A stretch of DNA of 55,712 nt. It comes from Desulfobacteraceae bacterium (GTDB lineage: Bacteria > Desulfobacterota > Desulfobacteria > Desulfobacterales > Desulfococcaceae). Position 1 is the stretch's first letter, and each line of letters opens with the position of its first letter. Shown piece after piece: positions 44,886-55,402 of the stretch. The translations under genes and the position numbers were made by a program. Below the pieces are notes generated by a model. It made no database searches. It had not been told where the DNA came from and saw only the letters and a list, made by a program, of their open reading frames with translations. The DNA is taken from NCBI GenBank assembly GCA_011390755.1, contig JAABRU010000020.1, positions 1-55,712 of the forward strand. Reading direction: 5' to 3'.

Positions 44886-45437
44886 ATGAAAGCTACGCAG
44901 CAGTTAAAAGACGAGCATCAGGGCATCAAAACCGTGTTCCGCATTTTGGATAAAATCTTTGAAAAATTCAAAGCGGACGGCACTCTTGACACAGCACATT
45001 TTGAAGGCATTCTTGATTTTCTCAAAGTGTTTGTGGACAAATGCCATCACGGAAAAGAGGAAGACCTGCTTTTTCCGGCAATGGAACAGGCGGGAATAGC
45101 AGGACATGGGCATATCCGCGTCATGCTTTCCGAGCATACAGCAGGGCGGAATTATGTCAAAAACATCAGTGATGCTTTTGCCGGATACAAAGCAGGCAAT
45201 AAAGCAGCCGCGGCCGAACTGATTGACAATGCCGGAGAATATATTTCGCTGATGCCGGCGCATATTGACAAGGAGAATAACGTACTGTATCCGATGGCAG
45301 ACAGCCGTTTTTCCGAGGAAAAGCAGGAAGAACTGTATCAGGCCTTTGAAAAACTTGAGATCGAAAGAATCGGTGTGGGCAGGCATGAGGAATTTCACGA
45401 AATGATAGAAAAGTTCATGGAAATTTATCTGGGATGA
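44886..45437 (+). CDS. Haemerythrin-domain protein
   Basis: This 183-residue four-helix protein has iron-ligand motifs DEHQGIK (His11), CHHGKEEDLLFP (His/Glu near 56-61), SEHTAG near 85 and HIDKENNVLYP near 129, the pattern of a di-iron haemerythrin-like domain. The ATG at 44886 has AGGAG upstream; longer in-frame starts lack a site. Such proteins bind oxygen or NO or supply iron for repair. The neighbours (cupin, ferredoxin, NO reductase, Hcp) point to a nitrosative-stress role, as in YtfE-like proteins, though this one is shorter. Confidence 0.87.
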   Translation: MKATQQLKDEHQGIKTVFRILDKIFEKFKADGTLDTAHFEGILDFLKVFVDKCHHGKEEDLLFPAMEQAGIAGHGHIRVMLSEHTAGRNYVKNISDAFAGYKAGNKAAAAELIDNAGEYISLMPAHIDKENNVLYPMADSRFSEEKQEELYQAFEKLEIERIGVGRHEEFHEMIEKFMEIYLG

Positions 45438-45492
45438 GCAGGGATCGGGGATATATTTATTATAAAGATTTCACCGGAAAGGAGAAAAATGT

Positions 45493-45813
45493 ATGATGAA
45501 ACGTATCGAAGTGTTCAAAGAAAACAGTTTCAGCGATAAGAGCCTGAAGAAACTGCTGGTTCATGATTCGGAGCATTTCAAAATCATCAATTTCAATTTC
45601 ATGGCAGGGCAGGAACTGCCGGTTCATTCCCATGATATTGACGGGCAGTTGTCCATAGCGGTTCTGGAAGGCTGTGGTGAATTTCTGGGCAAAGACAATA
45701 TGCGTTTATCAGCGAATCCGGGCGACGTTTTAATTTCGGATATTCGTGACCCTCATGGAATCAAAGCAGAAACAGACATGCGGGTTCTTGTTACGATTGC
45801 TCCGCCGATATGA
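45493..45813 (+). CDS. Single-domain cupin protein
   Basis: This 106-residue protein has AAAGGAG 7 bases upstream of the ATG at 45493; a second ATG follows directly. The cupin motif 1 is GQELPVHSHDIDGQLSIAVLEG (histidines near 42 and 44) and motif 2 is NPGDVLISDIRDPHGIKA (histidine near 90). A single metal-binding barrel is expected. The same arrangement beside haemerythrin and NO-reductase genes is seen in other anaerobes. The function is unknown; it may sense or bind a small ligand. Confidence 0.82.
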   Translation: MMKRIEVFKENSFSDKSLKKLLVHDSEHFKIINFNFMAGQELPVHSHDIDGQLSIAVLEGCGEFLGKDNMRLSANPGDVLISDIRDPHGIKAETDMRVLVTIAPPI

Positions 45814-45841
45814 CGGGATTCTGTTGAAGAGGAGAAAAGCG

Positions 45842-46036
45842 ATGAGCAGAAAAGTGCTTATCGAAACCGAAGAATGTATCGGATGTCAAAGCTGTGTCGA
45901 GCTTTGTCCCGATGTTTTCGGATTTGACGAAGACGCAGAAAAAGCCAAAGTGATTATGGAAGAGGGAGGAGCAGAGGACTGTATTCAGGAGGCAATGGAT
46001 ACCTGTCCTGTGGAATGTATTCATTGGGAAAAATAA
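45842..46036 (+). CDS. Single-cluster [4Fe-4S] ferredoxin
   Basis: This 64-residue ferredoxin has cluster cysteines in CIGCQSCVELCPDVF (Cys 12, 15, 18, 22 in approximate numbering) and a distal CPVECIHW near residue 55. It resembles the Desulfovibrio-type ferredoxin I/II, with one cluster and a possible disulfide. GAGGAGAA lies upstream of the ATG. It lies 18 bases before the NO reductase gene, so it likely feeds electrons to an NO-defence partner such as Hcp. A direct role with the quinol-type reductase is less likely. Confidence 0.88.
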   Translation: MSRKVLIETEECIGCQSCVELCPDVFGFDEDAEKAKVIMEEGGAEDCIQEAMDTCPVECIHWEK

Positions 46037-46054
46037 AAGAAAGGGAGAGCGGCT

Positions 46055-48295
46055 ATGCTAAGTACAAAGACAAGATCAATACTGCTGTTTCTGCTGGCAA
46101 TGACCTTCGGTGTGCTGATTTTCGGCGGTTATATTATCAACAGGGAAAAACCGCCGATTCCCACGGGCATTACAACAGTCGAAGGAGAAATGATCTTTAC
46201 CGGCGAAGAAATTATGAACGGCCAGAATTTCTATTTCTCCCGCGGCGGCCAGCACATCGGCACCATATGGGGACATGGTTCCTATCTGGCACCGGACTGG
46301 TCTGCGGATTTCCTGCACCGTATGGGACTGTATCTGGCAGCCCGGCATCACGGGCTTGCACCTGAAAAAGCCAAATATTTTTCCCAGGAAGACTTCGATG
46401 CGCTGGATGCTCCCACACAGGGCCGTCTGAAAGCCCTTGTAACGCAGGAGATCAAAACAAACCGTTATGATCCTGCAAATGGAACCCTGATTTTCACGCC
46501 CTATCAGACAGAAGCCTTTCATGCCCTGAAAGATTATTATTCTGAACTGTTTATCCGGGGCAATGAACGCATGGGGATTCAGTCCGAAATTGTGAAAAAC
46601 GAAGAGGAAGGCCATATCCTGACCGGTTTTTTTGCCTGGCTGGCCTGGGCGGCCGGAACCAACCGGGCTGACAGGGATTATACCTACACCAGCAACTGGC
46701 CCTTTGATCCGCTGGTGGGTAACACGCCTTTGCCCGGAATCATCACATGGTCAATCATCAGTGTGATTTTGCTGATTCTTGGCATCGCGGCTGCATTGTT
46801 TGTCTATCTGCGCTACATCGGAAAAGATTATGATCCCCCAACCCTGCTCACCGATTTTCCCGAACCCAGCCCCACTCCCAGCCAGAAAGCCACGCTCATA
46901 TACTTTCTGGTCGCGGTTCTGCTGTTCATCATTCAGATCGGCATGGGCGCGGTGACTGCCCACTTTACCGTTGAAGGAACCCATTTTTTCGGCATTCCCC
47001 TGGGTAAGATTCTGCCCTATGCGGCTGCACGGACCTGGCATATCCAACTGGCCATTTTCTTTATCGCCACCTGTTTTCTTGCGGCCGGGCTGTTTATCGG
47101 CCCGATGGTGGGAAAAGAACCCAAAGGACAGAAAGGATGGGTCATTGTTCTTTTTGCCGCACTGGTGGTGGTTGTTGTGGGAACACTGGGGGGAACCTGG
47201 ATGTCGGCCCTGGGTAAAATGGGAAATGATACCTTCCTGCTGGGGCATCAGGGCTATGAGTTTATTGAACTGGGAAGAATATGGCAGTTGCTGCTCATTG
47301 CCGGAATGCTGATCTGGCTGGTCTTAATGTACCGCGCCATTTCCCCCGCGCTGAAAGAGGAGGAAGACAGCGGCGGTCTGACCCATCTGCTGCTCTACAG
47401 TTCCATTGCCATTCCCCTTTTTTACATGGCCGGGCTGATGTACGGAAAAGGAAGTCATCTCTCCGACGCGGAGTATTGGCGGTGGTGGGTGGTTCATCTG
47501 TGGGTGGAAGGATTTTTTGAGGTCTTTGCCACTGTGGTCATGGCCTTTCTGCTATCCCGTATCGGGGCCGTCAGCCGAAAATTTGCCTTAATGACCGTGA
47601 ATTTTACCATATTTCTCTATCTGGGCGGCGGCGTGATCGGAACCTTTCATCATCTGTACTGGTCCGGCAGTCCCATTCCCATTATTGCACTGGGTGCTGT
47701 TTTTTCCGCGATGGAAGTGGTTCCCCTTACCCTGCTGGGATTTGAGATTGTCCATAATCTCAAAGTGGTGCGGGAAGGCGGGCAGGCATACGCGTACAAA
47801 TGGCCGGTGTATTTCTTTGTTTCCGTTGCATTCTGGAATCTGGTGGGCGCGGGTGTTTTCGGATTCCTGATTAATCCGCCGGTTGTTCTGTACTATGCCC
47901 AGGGAATCAATACCACGCCCATCCATTCCCATACCGCATTGTTCGGGGTTTACGGAATGCTGGCCATCTCCCTGCTGCTCTTTTCGGTACGCCATATTGT
48001 CACCCGTGCCTCATGGTCGGATCGGCTTCTGAAATGGAGTTTCTGGGGACTCAACGGCGGACTTGCGTCAATGGCGGTGTTCAGCCTGATTCCCTCCGGC
48101 TTTTATCAACTGCAGTATGCCATCAAATACGGTTTATGGTATGCCCGTAGCCCGGAAATCGCTTCCGGCCCTGTTATCCGTGCCCTAAGCTGGGCACGGG
48201 TCGTGCCGGACATCATTTTTGCCGCCGGAGCCATTCTGCTGTTTGTATTTCTTGCAAAGGCGGTACGGGAGTCTTTTTGGAAAAAATCGTCATAA
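46055..48295 (+). CDS. norB: Quinol-dependent nitric oxide reductase (qNOR, NorZ type)
   Basis: This 746-residue integral membrane enzyme reduces two NO to N2O with electrons from quinol. It has the N-terminal fused cytochrome-c-like periplasmic region characteristic of qNOR (GQNFYFSRGGQHIGTIWGHG), with no haem c motif, then about 12-13 helices of the haem-copper-oxidase fold. Ligand motifs are intact: HLWVEGFFEV (Fe-B histidine and essential glutamates), FHHLYW (two histidines) and HSHTALFGVYG (haem b and b3 histidines). AAAGGGAG precedes the ATG. It forms one operon-like run with the ferredoxin upstream and hcp downstream. Confidence 0.95.
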   Translation: MLSTKTRSILLFLLAMTFGVLIFGGYIINREKPPIPTGITTVEGEMIFTGEEIMNGQNFYFSRGGQHIGTIWGHGSYLAPDWSADFLHRMGLYLAARHHGLAPEKAKYFSQEDFDALDAPTQGRLKALVTQEIKTNRYDPANGTLIFTPYQTEAFHALKDYYSELFIRGNERMGIQSEIVKNEEEGHILTGFFAWLAWAAGTNRADRDYTYTSNWPFDPLVGNTPLPGIITWSIISVILLILGIAAALFVYLRYIGKDYDPPTLLTDFPEPSPTPSQKATLIYFLVAVLLFIIQIGMGAVTAHFTVEGTHFFGIPLGKILPYAAARTWHIQLAIFFIATCFLAAGLFIGPMVGKEPKGQKGWVIVLFAALVVVVVGTLGGTWMSALGKMGNDTFLLGHQGYEFIELGRIWQLLLIAGMLIWLVLMYRAISPALKEEEDSGGLTHLLLYSSIAIPLFYMAGLMYGKGSHLSDAEYWRWWVVHLWVEGFFEVFATVVMAFLLSRIGAVSRKFALMTVNFTIFLYLGGGVIGTFHHLYWSGSPIPIIALGAVFSAMEVVPLTLLGFEIVHNLKVVREGGQAYAYKWPVYFFVSVAFWNLVGAGVFGFLINPPVVLYYAQGINTTPIHSHTALFGVYGMLAISLLLFSVRHIVTRASWSDRLLKWSFWGLNGGLASMAVFSLIPSGFYQLQYAIKYGLWYARSPEIASGPVIRALSWARVVPDIIFAAGAILLFVFLAKAVRESFWKKSS

Positions 48296-48358
48296 ACACA
48301 AACTGTTCTTAACAATGTACTCATGAACAGCTAACAAGTAATCAAAGGAGGATTTACC

Positions 48359-50002
48359 ATGTTTTGTTTTCAGTGTCAGGAAACAGCCAAAGGAAGCGGC
48401 TGTACAGTAAAAGGTGTCTGCGGAAAAGAAGATACAACGGCCAACCTTCAGGATCTGCTTATTTTCAACCTGAAAGGCATTGCGGTTCTTGCTTCAAAAG
48501 GAAAAGCCGCCGGGGTGGATGTCATCAGAGAATCCGGACATTTTGTAGCAAAGGCTCTTTTCACCACCATCACCAATGTCAATTTCAATGATGCCAATCT
48601 GGTGGAGTGGATCAGAAAGGCCCAGGAATTCAAAAAAGGTCTGAAAAGCAGAATTGAGGGAAAAGTCAGCGGCGCGCTGGACGACTCGGCCCTCTGGTTT
48701 TCCGATGATGAGGCGGAATATCAGGAAAAGGCCAAAACAGTGGGCGTGCTTGCCACGGAAAATGAGGATGTCCGATCTCTGCGGGAGCTTCTGGTTATCG
48801 GACTCAAAGGCATTGCCGCGTATGCGGATCATGCGGCCATTCTGGGTGTGGAAAAGGATGAAATCTATGAATTTATCCTTACATCACTGGCATCCACCAC
48901 GGAAAATCTTTCTGTGGATGAGATGGTGGGATGGGTGCTCAAAGCCGGGGAATGCGCTGTAACAACCATGGCGGCTCTGGATCAGGCCAATACCTCGGCT
49001 TACGGCAATCCTGAGATTACAGAGGTTAATATCGGTGTAGGTCAAAATCCCGGTATTCTTATCAGCGGCCATGATTTGAAAGACATGGAAGAACTGCTGA
49101 AACAGACAGAGGGAAGCGGGGTGGATGTTTATACCCACGGTGAAATGCTGCCTGCAAACTATTACCCTGCATTTAAAAAATATGCACATCTGAAAGGCAA
49201 TTACGGCAATTCCTGGTTGAAACAGAATGATGAGTTTGAAAGTTTTAACGGGGCCGTTCTGATGACCACAAACTGTATTATTCCCATAAAAAAGAAAAAT
49301 ACCTATCAGGACAGAATCTTTACAACCGGTGTGGTTTCCTATCCGGGTGTAAAGCATATTGCAGACAGGGAAGCCGGAAAAGCCAAAGATTTTTCACAGC
49401 TTACTGAAACAGCAAAAAAATGCCCGCCGCCCCAGGAGATTGAAACCGGTAAAATTGTCGGCGGTTTTGCCCATAACCAGGTGCTTGCCCTTGCAGATAA
49501 GGTGATTGCGGCTGTAAAATCCGGCGCAATCAAACGCTTTATTGTCATGGCAGGCTGTGACGGCAGGCAGAAATCCCGCGGGTATTTTACAGAAGTTGCG
49601 GAAAAACTGCCCAAAGATACGGTCATTCTCACCGCAGGATGTGCGAAATACCGTTACAACAAGCTCAGTCTGGGCGATATTGGCGGCATTCCCAGAGTGC
49701 TGGATGCGGGACAGTGCAATGACTGTTATTCTCTGGCAGTGATAGCCATGAAACTGCGGGATGCGTTCGGACTGGGGCATATCAATGATCTTCCCCTTTC
49801 CTTTGACATCGGCTGGTATGAACAGAAGGCTGTTGCGGTTCTTCTTGCCCTGCTTCATCTCCAGGTAAAGGGAATCCGTCTCGGCCCCACACTTCCGGGC
49901 TTTGTATCCCCTGGCGTACTCAAAGTTCTTGTGGAAAACTTTGACATTAAACTTATTGGAGAAGCAGAAGCGGATATTGCGGCAATGATGGCCGGTAAAT
50001 AG
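48359..50002 (+). CDS. hcp: Hybrid cluster protein (class I)
   Basis: This 547-residue Hcp has the start [15 protein letters not shown], with cysteines at 3, 6, 15 and 21 holding the [4Fe-4S] cluster. The hybrid-cluster ligands are further on, e.g. MTTNCIIP near 306, AGCDGR near 400, [10 protein letters not shown] near 425 and DAGQCND near 453. Hcp reduces NO (and hydroxylamine in vitro) in the cytoplasm and acts as a protein S-nitrosylase in enterics. AAAGGAGGA lies upstream of the ATG. The inverted hexamers CTGTTC and GAACAG lie in the 63-bp leader. It fits the NO-defence cluster with qNOR and haemerythrin. Confidence 0.96.
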   Translation: MFCFQCQETAKGSGCTVKGVCGKEDTTANLQDLLIFNLKGIAVLASKGKAAGVDVIRESGHFVAKALFTTITNVNFNDANLVEWIRKAQEFKKGLKSRIEGKVSGALDDSALWFSDDEAEYQEKAKTVGVLATENEDVRSLRELLVIGLKGIAAYADHAAILGVEKDEIYEFILTSLASTTENLSVDEMVGWVLKAGECAVTTMAALDQANTSAYGNPEITEVNIGVGQNPGILISGHDLKDMEELLKQTEGSGVDVYTHGEMLPANYYPAFKKYAHLKGNYGNSWLKQNDEFESFNGAVLMTTNCIIPIKKKNTYQDRIFTTGVVSYPGVKHIADREAGKAKDFSQLTETAKKCPPPQEIETGKIVGGFAHNQVLALADKVIAAVKSGAIKRFIVMAGCDGRQKSRGYFTEVAEKLPKDTVILTAGCAKYRYNKLSLGDIGGIPRVLDAGQCNDCYSLAVIAMKLRDAFGLGHINDLPLSFDIGWYEQKAVAVLLALLHLQVKGIRLGPTLPGFVSPGVLKVLVENFDIKLIGEAEADIAAMMAGK

Positions 50003-50017
50003 TAATTTGTAAGTGAT

Positions 50018-50152
50018 TGCAACAGTTCGGTAAAAAAATCGGCATGAATAATTTCAGCAGGTTATAAGACTCATATAAAACATTCGGATTTAATGATTTC
50101 AGATAGTTAAATTTTTATGCTCTGCAAATCAGAAAAATTACCGAACCATTGT
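50018..50152. mobile_element. MITE-like element with GGTTCGGTAA ends
   Basis: TGCAACAGTTCGGTAA at the left and (complement) CACAATGGTTCGGTAA at the right form imperfect inverted repeats around about 100 bp of AT-rich, non-coding sequence. It follows hcp by 15 bp, and there is no obvious terminator for hcp other than this palindrome. Confidence 0.5.
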
Positions 50153-50210
50153 GATTAATTTTAAACAAACAAGGTAAAACAGGCTTCCGGACTGTTCCAC
50201 ACAGTCCGGA

Positions 50211-50324
50211 CTGTATGCACTTGTTCCTGTGGGATCGGGTGCCGCCATCATGCTGGTGGCGGCCCTGATTGTGAACAATATCCCGGCCAGCCGCCGTTAC
50301 CTGAATTCTGGCTTTGACTTATAA
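50211..50324 (+). pseudogene. C-terminal remnant of an HPP-family membrane protein
   Basis: The frame LYALVPVGSGAAIMLVAA then LIVNNIPASRRY ends at a stop at 50324. This resembles the last helix and tail of HPP-family proteins (YALVPV-GA-LLL--L--NN---RRYP). No start or upstream helices are seen, since the preceding sequence is an element and AT-rich DNA. It is therefore a truncated leftover. The tail DL-stop lies 12 bp before the adaptor gene. Confidence 0.6.
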
Positions 50325-50336
50325 AGGAATATTTTT

Positions 50337-51482
50337 ATGAAAATTCCGTCAACCCGCAAACTTGTATTATGGGCGGTTGTGATAATCGCTGCCGGATTTG
50401 CCATTTACCGGATCGGATTTAGGCCGGTACCGGTTTCGGTTTACCGGGTCTCAGCCGGGCAGGTCATTGCAGAAGTTATGGGAACAGGAACTTTGGAGGC
50501 GCGTATCCGGACCGCGGTGGGCGCGAAAATCCAGGGACGCCTGACACAAATCCTGGCGGATCAGAATACCTATGTAAAAAAAGGACAGATTCTGGCTGTT
50601 CTGGACAGCAGGGAACTGATCGGGCAGGTGAATATTGCCGAGGCATCGCTCAATGGGGCAAAGGCAACCGCAGAACGTGTCAAAACAGATGAGGCCAGAG
50701 CCAAAGCTGTGCTTGCACAGGCCAAACAGGATTATCAGAGACATCTGAAACTATGGGCATCCAGAGGCATTTCCCAGGCTGATCTGGAGAAAACCCGGGA
50801 AAATCTTTCGATTGCAGAAGCGGATATGTCAAGAACTTTGGCAGCGATTACCGAGACCATGCTGCAGATTGTAAGCGCAGAAAAAAATCTTCTGTACCAT
50901 AGATCCGTGCTTGAAAATACGGAAATACGCAGCCCCTTTGACGGTCTGATCGTCCGCCGTAACATGGAAGCAGGCGATATAGCGGTTCCGGGCGCATCAA
51001 TTTTTGAGCTGATTTCAACCGATGAAATGTGGATATCCGCATGGGTGGATGAATCCGCCATGTCCGGTTTGGCAGCAGACCAGCCTGCCGGAATCGTATT
51101 CCGTTCAGAACCTTCCAAATCATATCCGGGTAAAGTAACCCGGCTCGGACGGGAGGTTGACCGGGAAACCCGTGAATTTCTGGTGGATGTCCGCACAGAA
51201 AGTCTTCCCGATAACTGGGCTGTGGGACAGCGGGCTGAAGTGTATATTGAAACCGGCAGAAAATCCGGTGTTCCCGCAGTCCCTTCCCGGATGATCGTGT
51301 GGCAGGACGGCAAACCCGGCGTTTATCTTGCAAGTAACGGAAAAGCCGTGTGGAAAGAAGTCAGATTCGGCTTAACAGGTTTTGATCTGAGCGAAATTGC
51401 AGAAGGTTTGTCTTTAAACGATACCGTTATCGCAGATTCCTATGAAAAAATAAAAGACGGGAAAAGGGTGGTTGTCAAATGA
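50337..51482 (+). CDS. MacA/HlyD-type periplasmic adaptor
   Basis: This 381-residue membrane-fusion protein has one N-terminal anchor helix (residues 9-27). The lipoyl half is split around a coiled-coil hairpin of about 100 residues (roughly 95-190), with the second lipoyl half IRSPFDGLIVRRNMEAGDIAVPG near 199. A beta-barrel and membrane-proximal domain end the protein. It overlaps the permease gene by 4 bases. With the permease and ATPase it forms a MacAB-like tripartite exporter. No outer-membrane TolC-type gene is present here. GGAAT upstream is a weak ribosome site. Confidence 0.88.
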   Translation: MKIPSTRKLVLWAVVIIAAGFAIYRIGFRPVPVSVYRVSAGQVIAEVMGTGTLEARIRTAVGAKIQGRLTQILADQNTYVKKGQILAVLDSRELIGQVNIAEASLNGAKATAERVKTDEARAKAVLAQAKQDYQRHLKLWASRGISQADLEKTRENLSIAEADMSRTLAAITETMLQIVSAEKNLLYHRSVLENTEIRSPFDGLIVRRNMEAGDIAVPGASIFELISTDEMWISAWVDESAMSGLAADQPAGIVFRSEPSKSYPGKVTRLGREVDRETREFLVDVRTESLPDNWAVGQRAEVYIETGRKSGVPAVPSRMIVWQDGKPGVYLASNGKAVWKEVRFGLTGFDLSEIAEGLSLNDTVIADSYEKIKDGKRVVVK

Positions 51483-52681
51483 ATCTTGCCATTCGCGATA
51501 TTAGGCACAGCCTCCCCCGGTTTCTTTTCACAGCAGTGGGAATCGGAATGCTGCTGATGATTGTAATGGGAATGAGCGGAATCTATCGCGGACTGATTGA
51601 GGACGCGCTCCTTCTTGTGGACAAAATCGGGGCAGACCTTTGGATCGTTCAGCACAATACCCGCGGCCCTTTTGCCGAAATTTCAAGGATTCCCATGAAG
51701 GTGGAGGATCGCCTTCGTGCTGTTCCCGGAGTCAAAAACGCGCGTGCCTTTGTTTCCCATACCATACAGCGGGAACGTATGGGCAAACCTTTGCGTATTG
51801 TTGTGCAGGGACTGTCATGGCCCGAAGACAGGGGGGAATGGATTCCGATAACGAACGGTCGTTTTCTGAGTGCCGCGCATTTTGAAATGATTGCGGATCA
51901 GTCACTCGGGTTCAGCCTGGGTGAAAAAATTCCTCTGGGAAAAAACACTTATACCGTTGTCGGTCTCACACGCAACATGGTGGGACAGGGCGGGGACGGT
52001 ATTGCTTTTTTCACCGTAAGAGATGCGGTTGCCATTCAGTTTGACAACTCCGGTGAGGCTGTCCGTCTGGAGCGGGATGCAAGACGTTCCAGAGCAGTTC
52101 AGCAGGATATCGGAAATATTCACCCCGAACTTTTGAACAGAGCCGCATTGCCGGATATTCCTGCTCTGGCAGGCCCGATGGTCAGCGCGGTTGTTGTTCA
52201 GACGGAGCCGGGAGCAGATACTGACAAAGTGGCTGAAACAATTTCCGGGTGGAAAGATGTATCTGTCCACACTGCGGATAATCAGAGAAATCTTCTGCTG
52301 GAGGGCAGTGTGGATAAGGCCCGCAGGCAGATCGGTCTGTTCCGGGCACTGCTGGTGATTATCTCTGCCATTATCATGTCCCTCATTCTTTATACACTGA
52401 CACTTGATAAAATTCATGCCATTGCCATGCTCAAACTGATCGGCGCAAGAAACTCCGTGATTCTGGGACTTATCCTTCAGCAGGCCATGATTCTCGGAGG
52501 ACTGGGATATATACTTGCATTTTATTCCGGAAAATGGATATTTCCCTTTTTTCCGCGCCGCGTCATCATAACGGGAGATGATCTGATCGGGCTTGCTTTT
52601 ATCGTTTTGGCGATTTCCTTAGTGTCAAGTCTGCTGGGCATCCGGAAAGCCATGAGTGTTCAGCCCAATGAGGTGCTGTAA
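51479..52681 (+). CDS. FtsX/MacB-type ABC transporter permease
   Basis: This 400-residue permease has a first helix near 17-37, a large periplasmic domain (about 45-275) and three C-terminal helices (about 283-303, 333-355, 363-385). This is the FtsX/MacB layout. It starts by ATGA overlap with the adaptor and its stop overlaps the ATPase start (TAATG), so the three proteins are made together. It resembles DevC-type permeases, which are fused neither to the ATPase nor to other domains. The substrate is unknown. Confidence 0.87.
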   Translation: MNLAIRDIRHSLPRFLFTAVGIGMLLMIVMGMSGIYRGLIEDALLLVDKIGADLWIVQHNTRGPFAEISRIPMKVEDRLRAVPGVKNARAFVSHTIQRERMGKPLRIVVQGLSWPEDRGEWIPITNGRFLSAAHFEMIADQSLGFSLGEKIPLGKNTYTVVGLTRNMVGQGGDGIAFFTVRDAVAIQFDNSGEAVRLERDARRSRAVQQDIGNIHPELLNRAALPDIPALAGPMVSAVVVQTEPGADTDKVAETISGWKDVSVHTADNQRNLLLEGSVDKARRQIGLFRALLVIISAIIMSLILYTLTLDKIHAIAMLKLIGARNSVILGLILQQAMILGGLGYILAFYSGKWIFPFFPRRVIITGDDLIGLAFIVLAISLVSSLLGIRKAMSVQPNEVL

Positions 52682-53376
52682 TGAGCGAAAAGACTCCTGA
52701 AGCGGCCATCGAAGCTTCGAATATCAGCAAAATATACGGCAGCGGCAACACAGAAGTCAAAGCCATGGTGGATGTTTCTTTTACGATTTCCAAAGGGGAA
52801 GTGGTGGGACTGCTGGGACCCAGCGGTTCGGGAAAATCCACATTGCTTACCGCTATCGGACTGATTAATCCGCCGACATCCGGACAGATCAGAATCGGGA
52901 GGGAGTTGGTGATGGACGGCCCGGCAGCAAAGGTGGATGTCCGAAAATTCCGGCGCGAGCATATCGGCTATGTATTTCAGAAAGCAAATCTCATTCCCTT
53001 TCTGACCGCACTTGAAAATGTTCAGATTGCTTTGGAAATCAATGACGTTCCTCACAAAGAGGCCAGGGAAAGAGCCATTGCATTATTTGAATATCTGGGA
53101 ATTGAGGAACGGAAGGATAATCTGCCGCACATGCTTTCCGGCGGACAGCAGCAAAGGGTTGCCGTAGCACGCGCCCTTGCCAACAAACCCGGTCTCCTCC
53201 TTGCGGATGAACCCACCGCTGCTTTGGACAGTTTCAGGGGACGGCAGGTAATGGAACTTTTTCAAAAGGTGGCACATGAACAGGGAGCAGGTGTTCTGGT
53301 TGTTACCCACGATCACCGCTCTCTGGACGTGTTTGACCGTACCTTTGAAATGGAAGACGGGAAGTTGAAGAAATAG
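52681..53376 (+). CDS. ABC transporter ATPase, MacB/LolD/DevA type
   Basis: This 231-residue nucleotide-binding subunit has Walker A GPSGSGKST near residue 45, Q-loop YVFQKANLIPF near 99, signature LSGGQQQRVAVARAL near 146, Walker B LLLADEPTAALD and the switch histidine TH near 214. It powers the permease encoded just before. The size and the sequence between the Q-loop and the signature fit the LolD/MacB/DevA branch. The operon ends at the strong terminator at 53415. Confidence 0.93.
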   Translation: MSEKTPEAAIEASNISKIYGSGNTEVKAMVDVSFTISKGEVVGLLGPSGSGKSTLLTAIGLINPPTSGQIRIGRELVMDGPAAKVDVRKFRREHIGYVFQKANLIPFLTALENVQIALEINDVPHKEARERAIALFEYLGIEERKDNLPHMLSGGQQQRVAVARALANKPGLLLADEPTAALDSFRGRQVMELFQKVAHEQGAGVLVVTHDHRSLDVFDRTFEMEDGKLKK

Positions 53377-53414
53377 CCGGGTTTTCCGCAAAAAAGTCCT
53401 GGGAAAGAGACTGT

Positions 53415-53458
53415 AAAAAAGGTCATATGTAACCACAGGTTACATATGACCTTTTTTT
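53415..53458. terminator. Bidirectional intrinsic terminator after the ABC operon
   Basis: GGTCATATGTAACC at 53421-53434, loop ACA, then the exact complement GGTTACATATGACC at 53438-53451 form a perfect 14-bp stem. AAAAAA lies before it and TTTTTTT after it, so it can work in both directions. Confidence 0.95.
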
Positions 53459-55385
<1,927 letters not shown>

Positions 55386-55402
55386 TTTCGGAGTGTGGAA
55401 AC

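Noticed and set aside
48302..48332. CTGTTC/GAACAG inverted hexamers in the hcp leader as a regulator site
   Set aside because: The arms are short and widely spaced, and they do not fit the FNR-like consensus. Mentioned only in the hcp entry.
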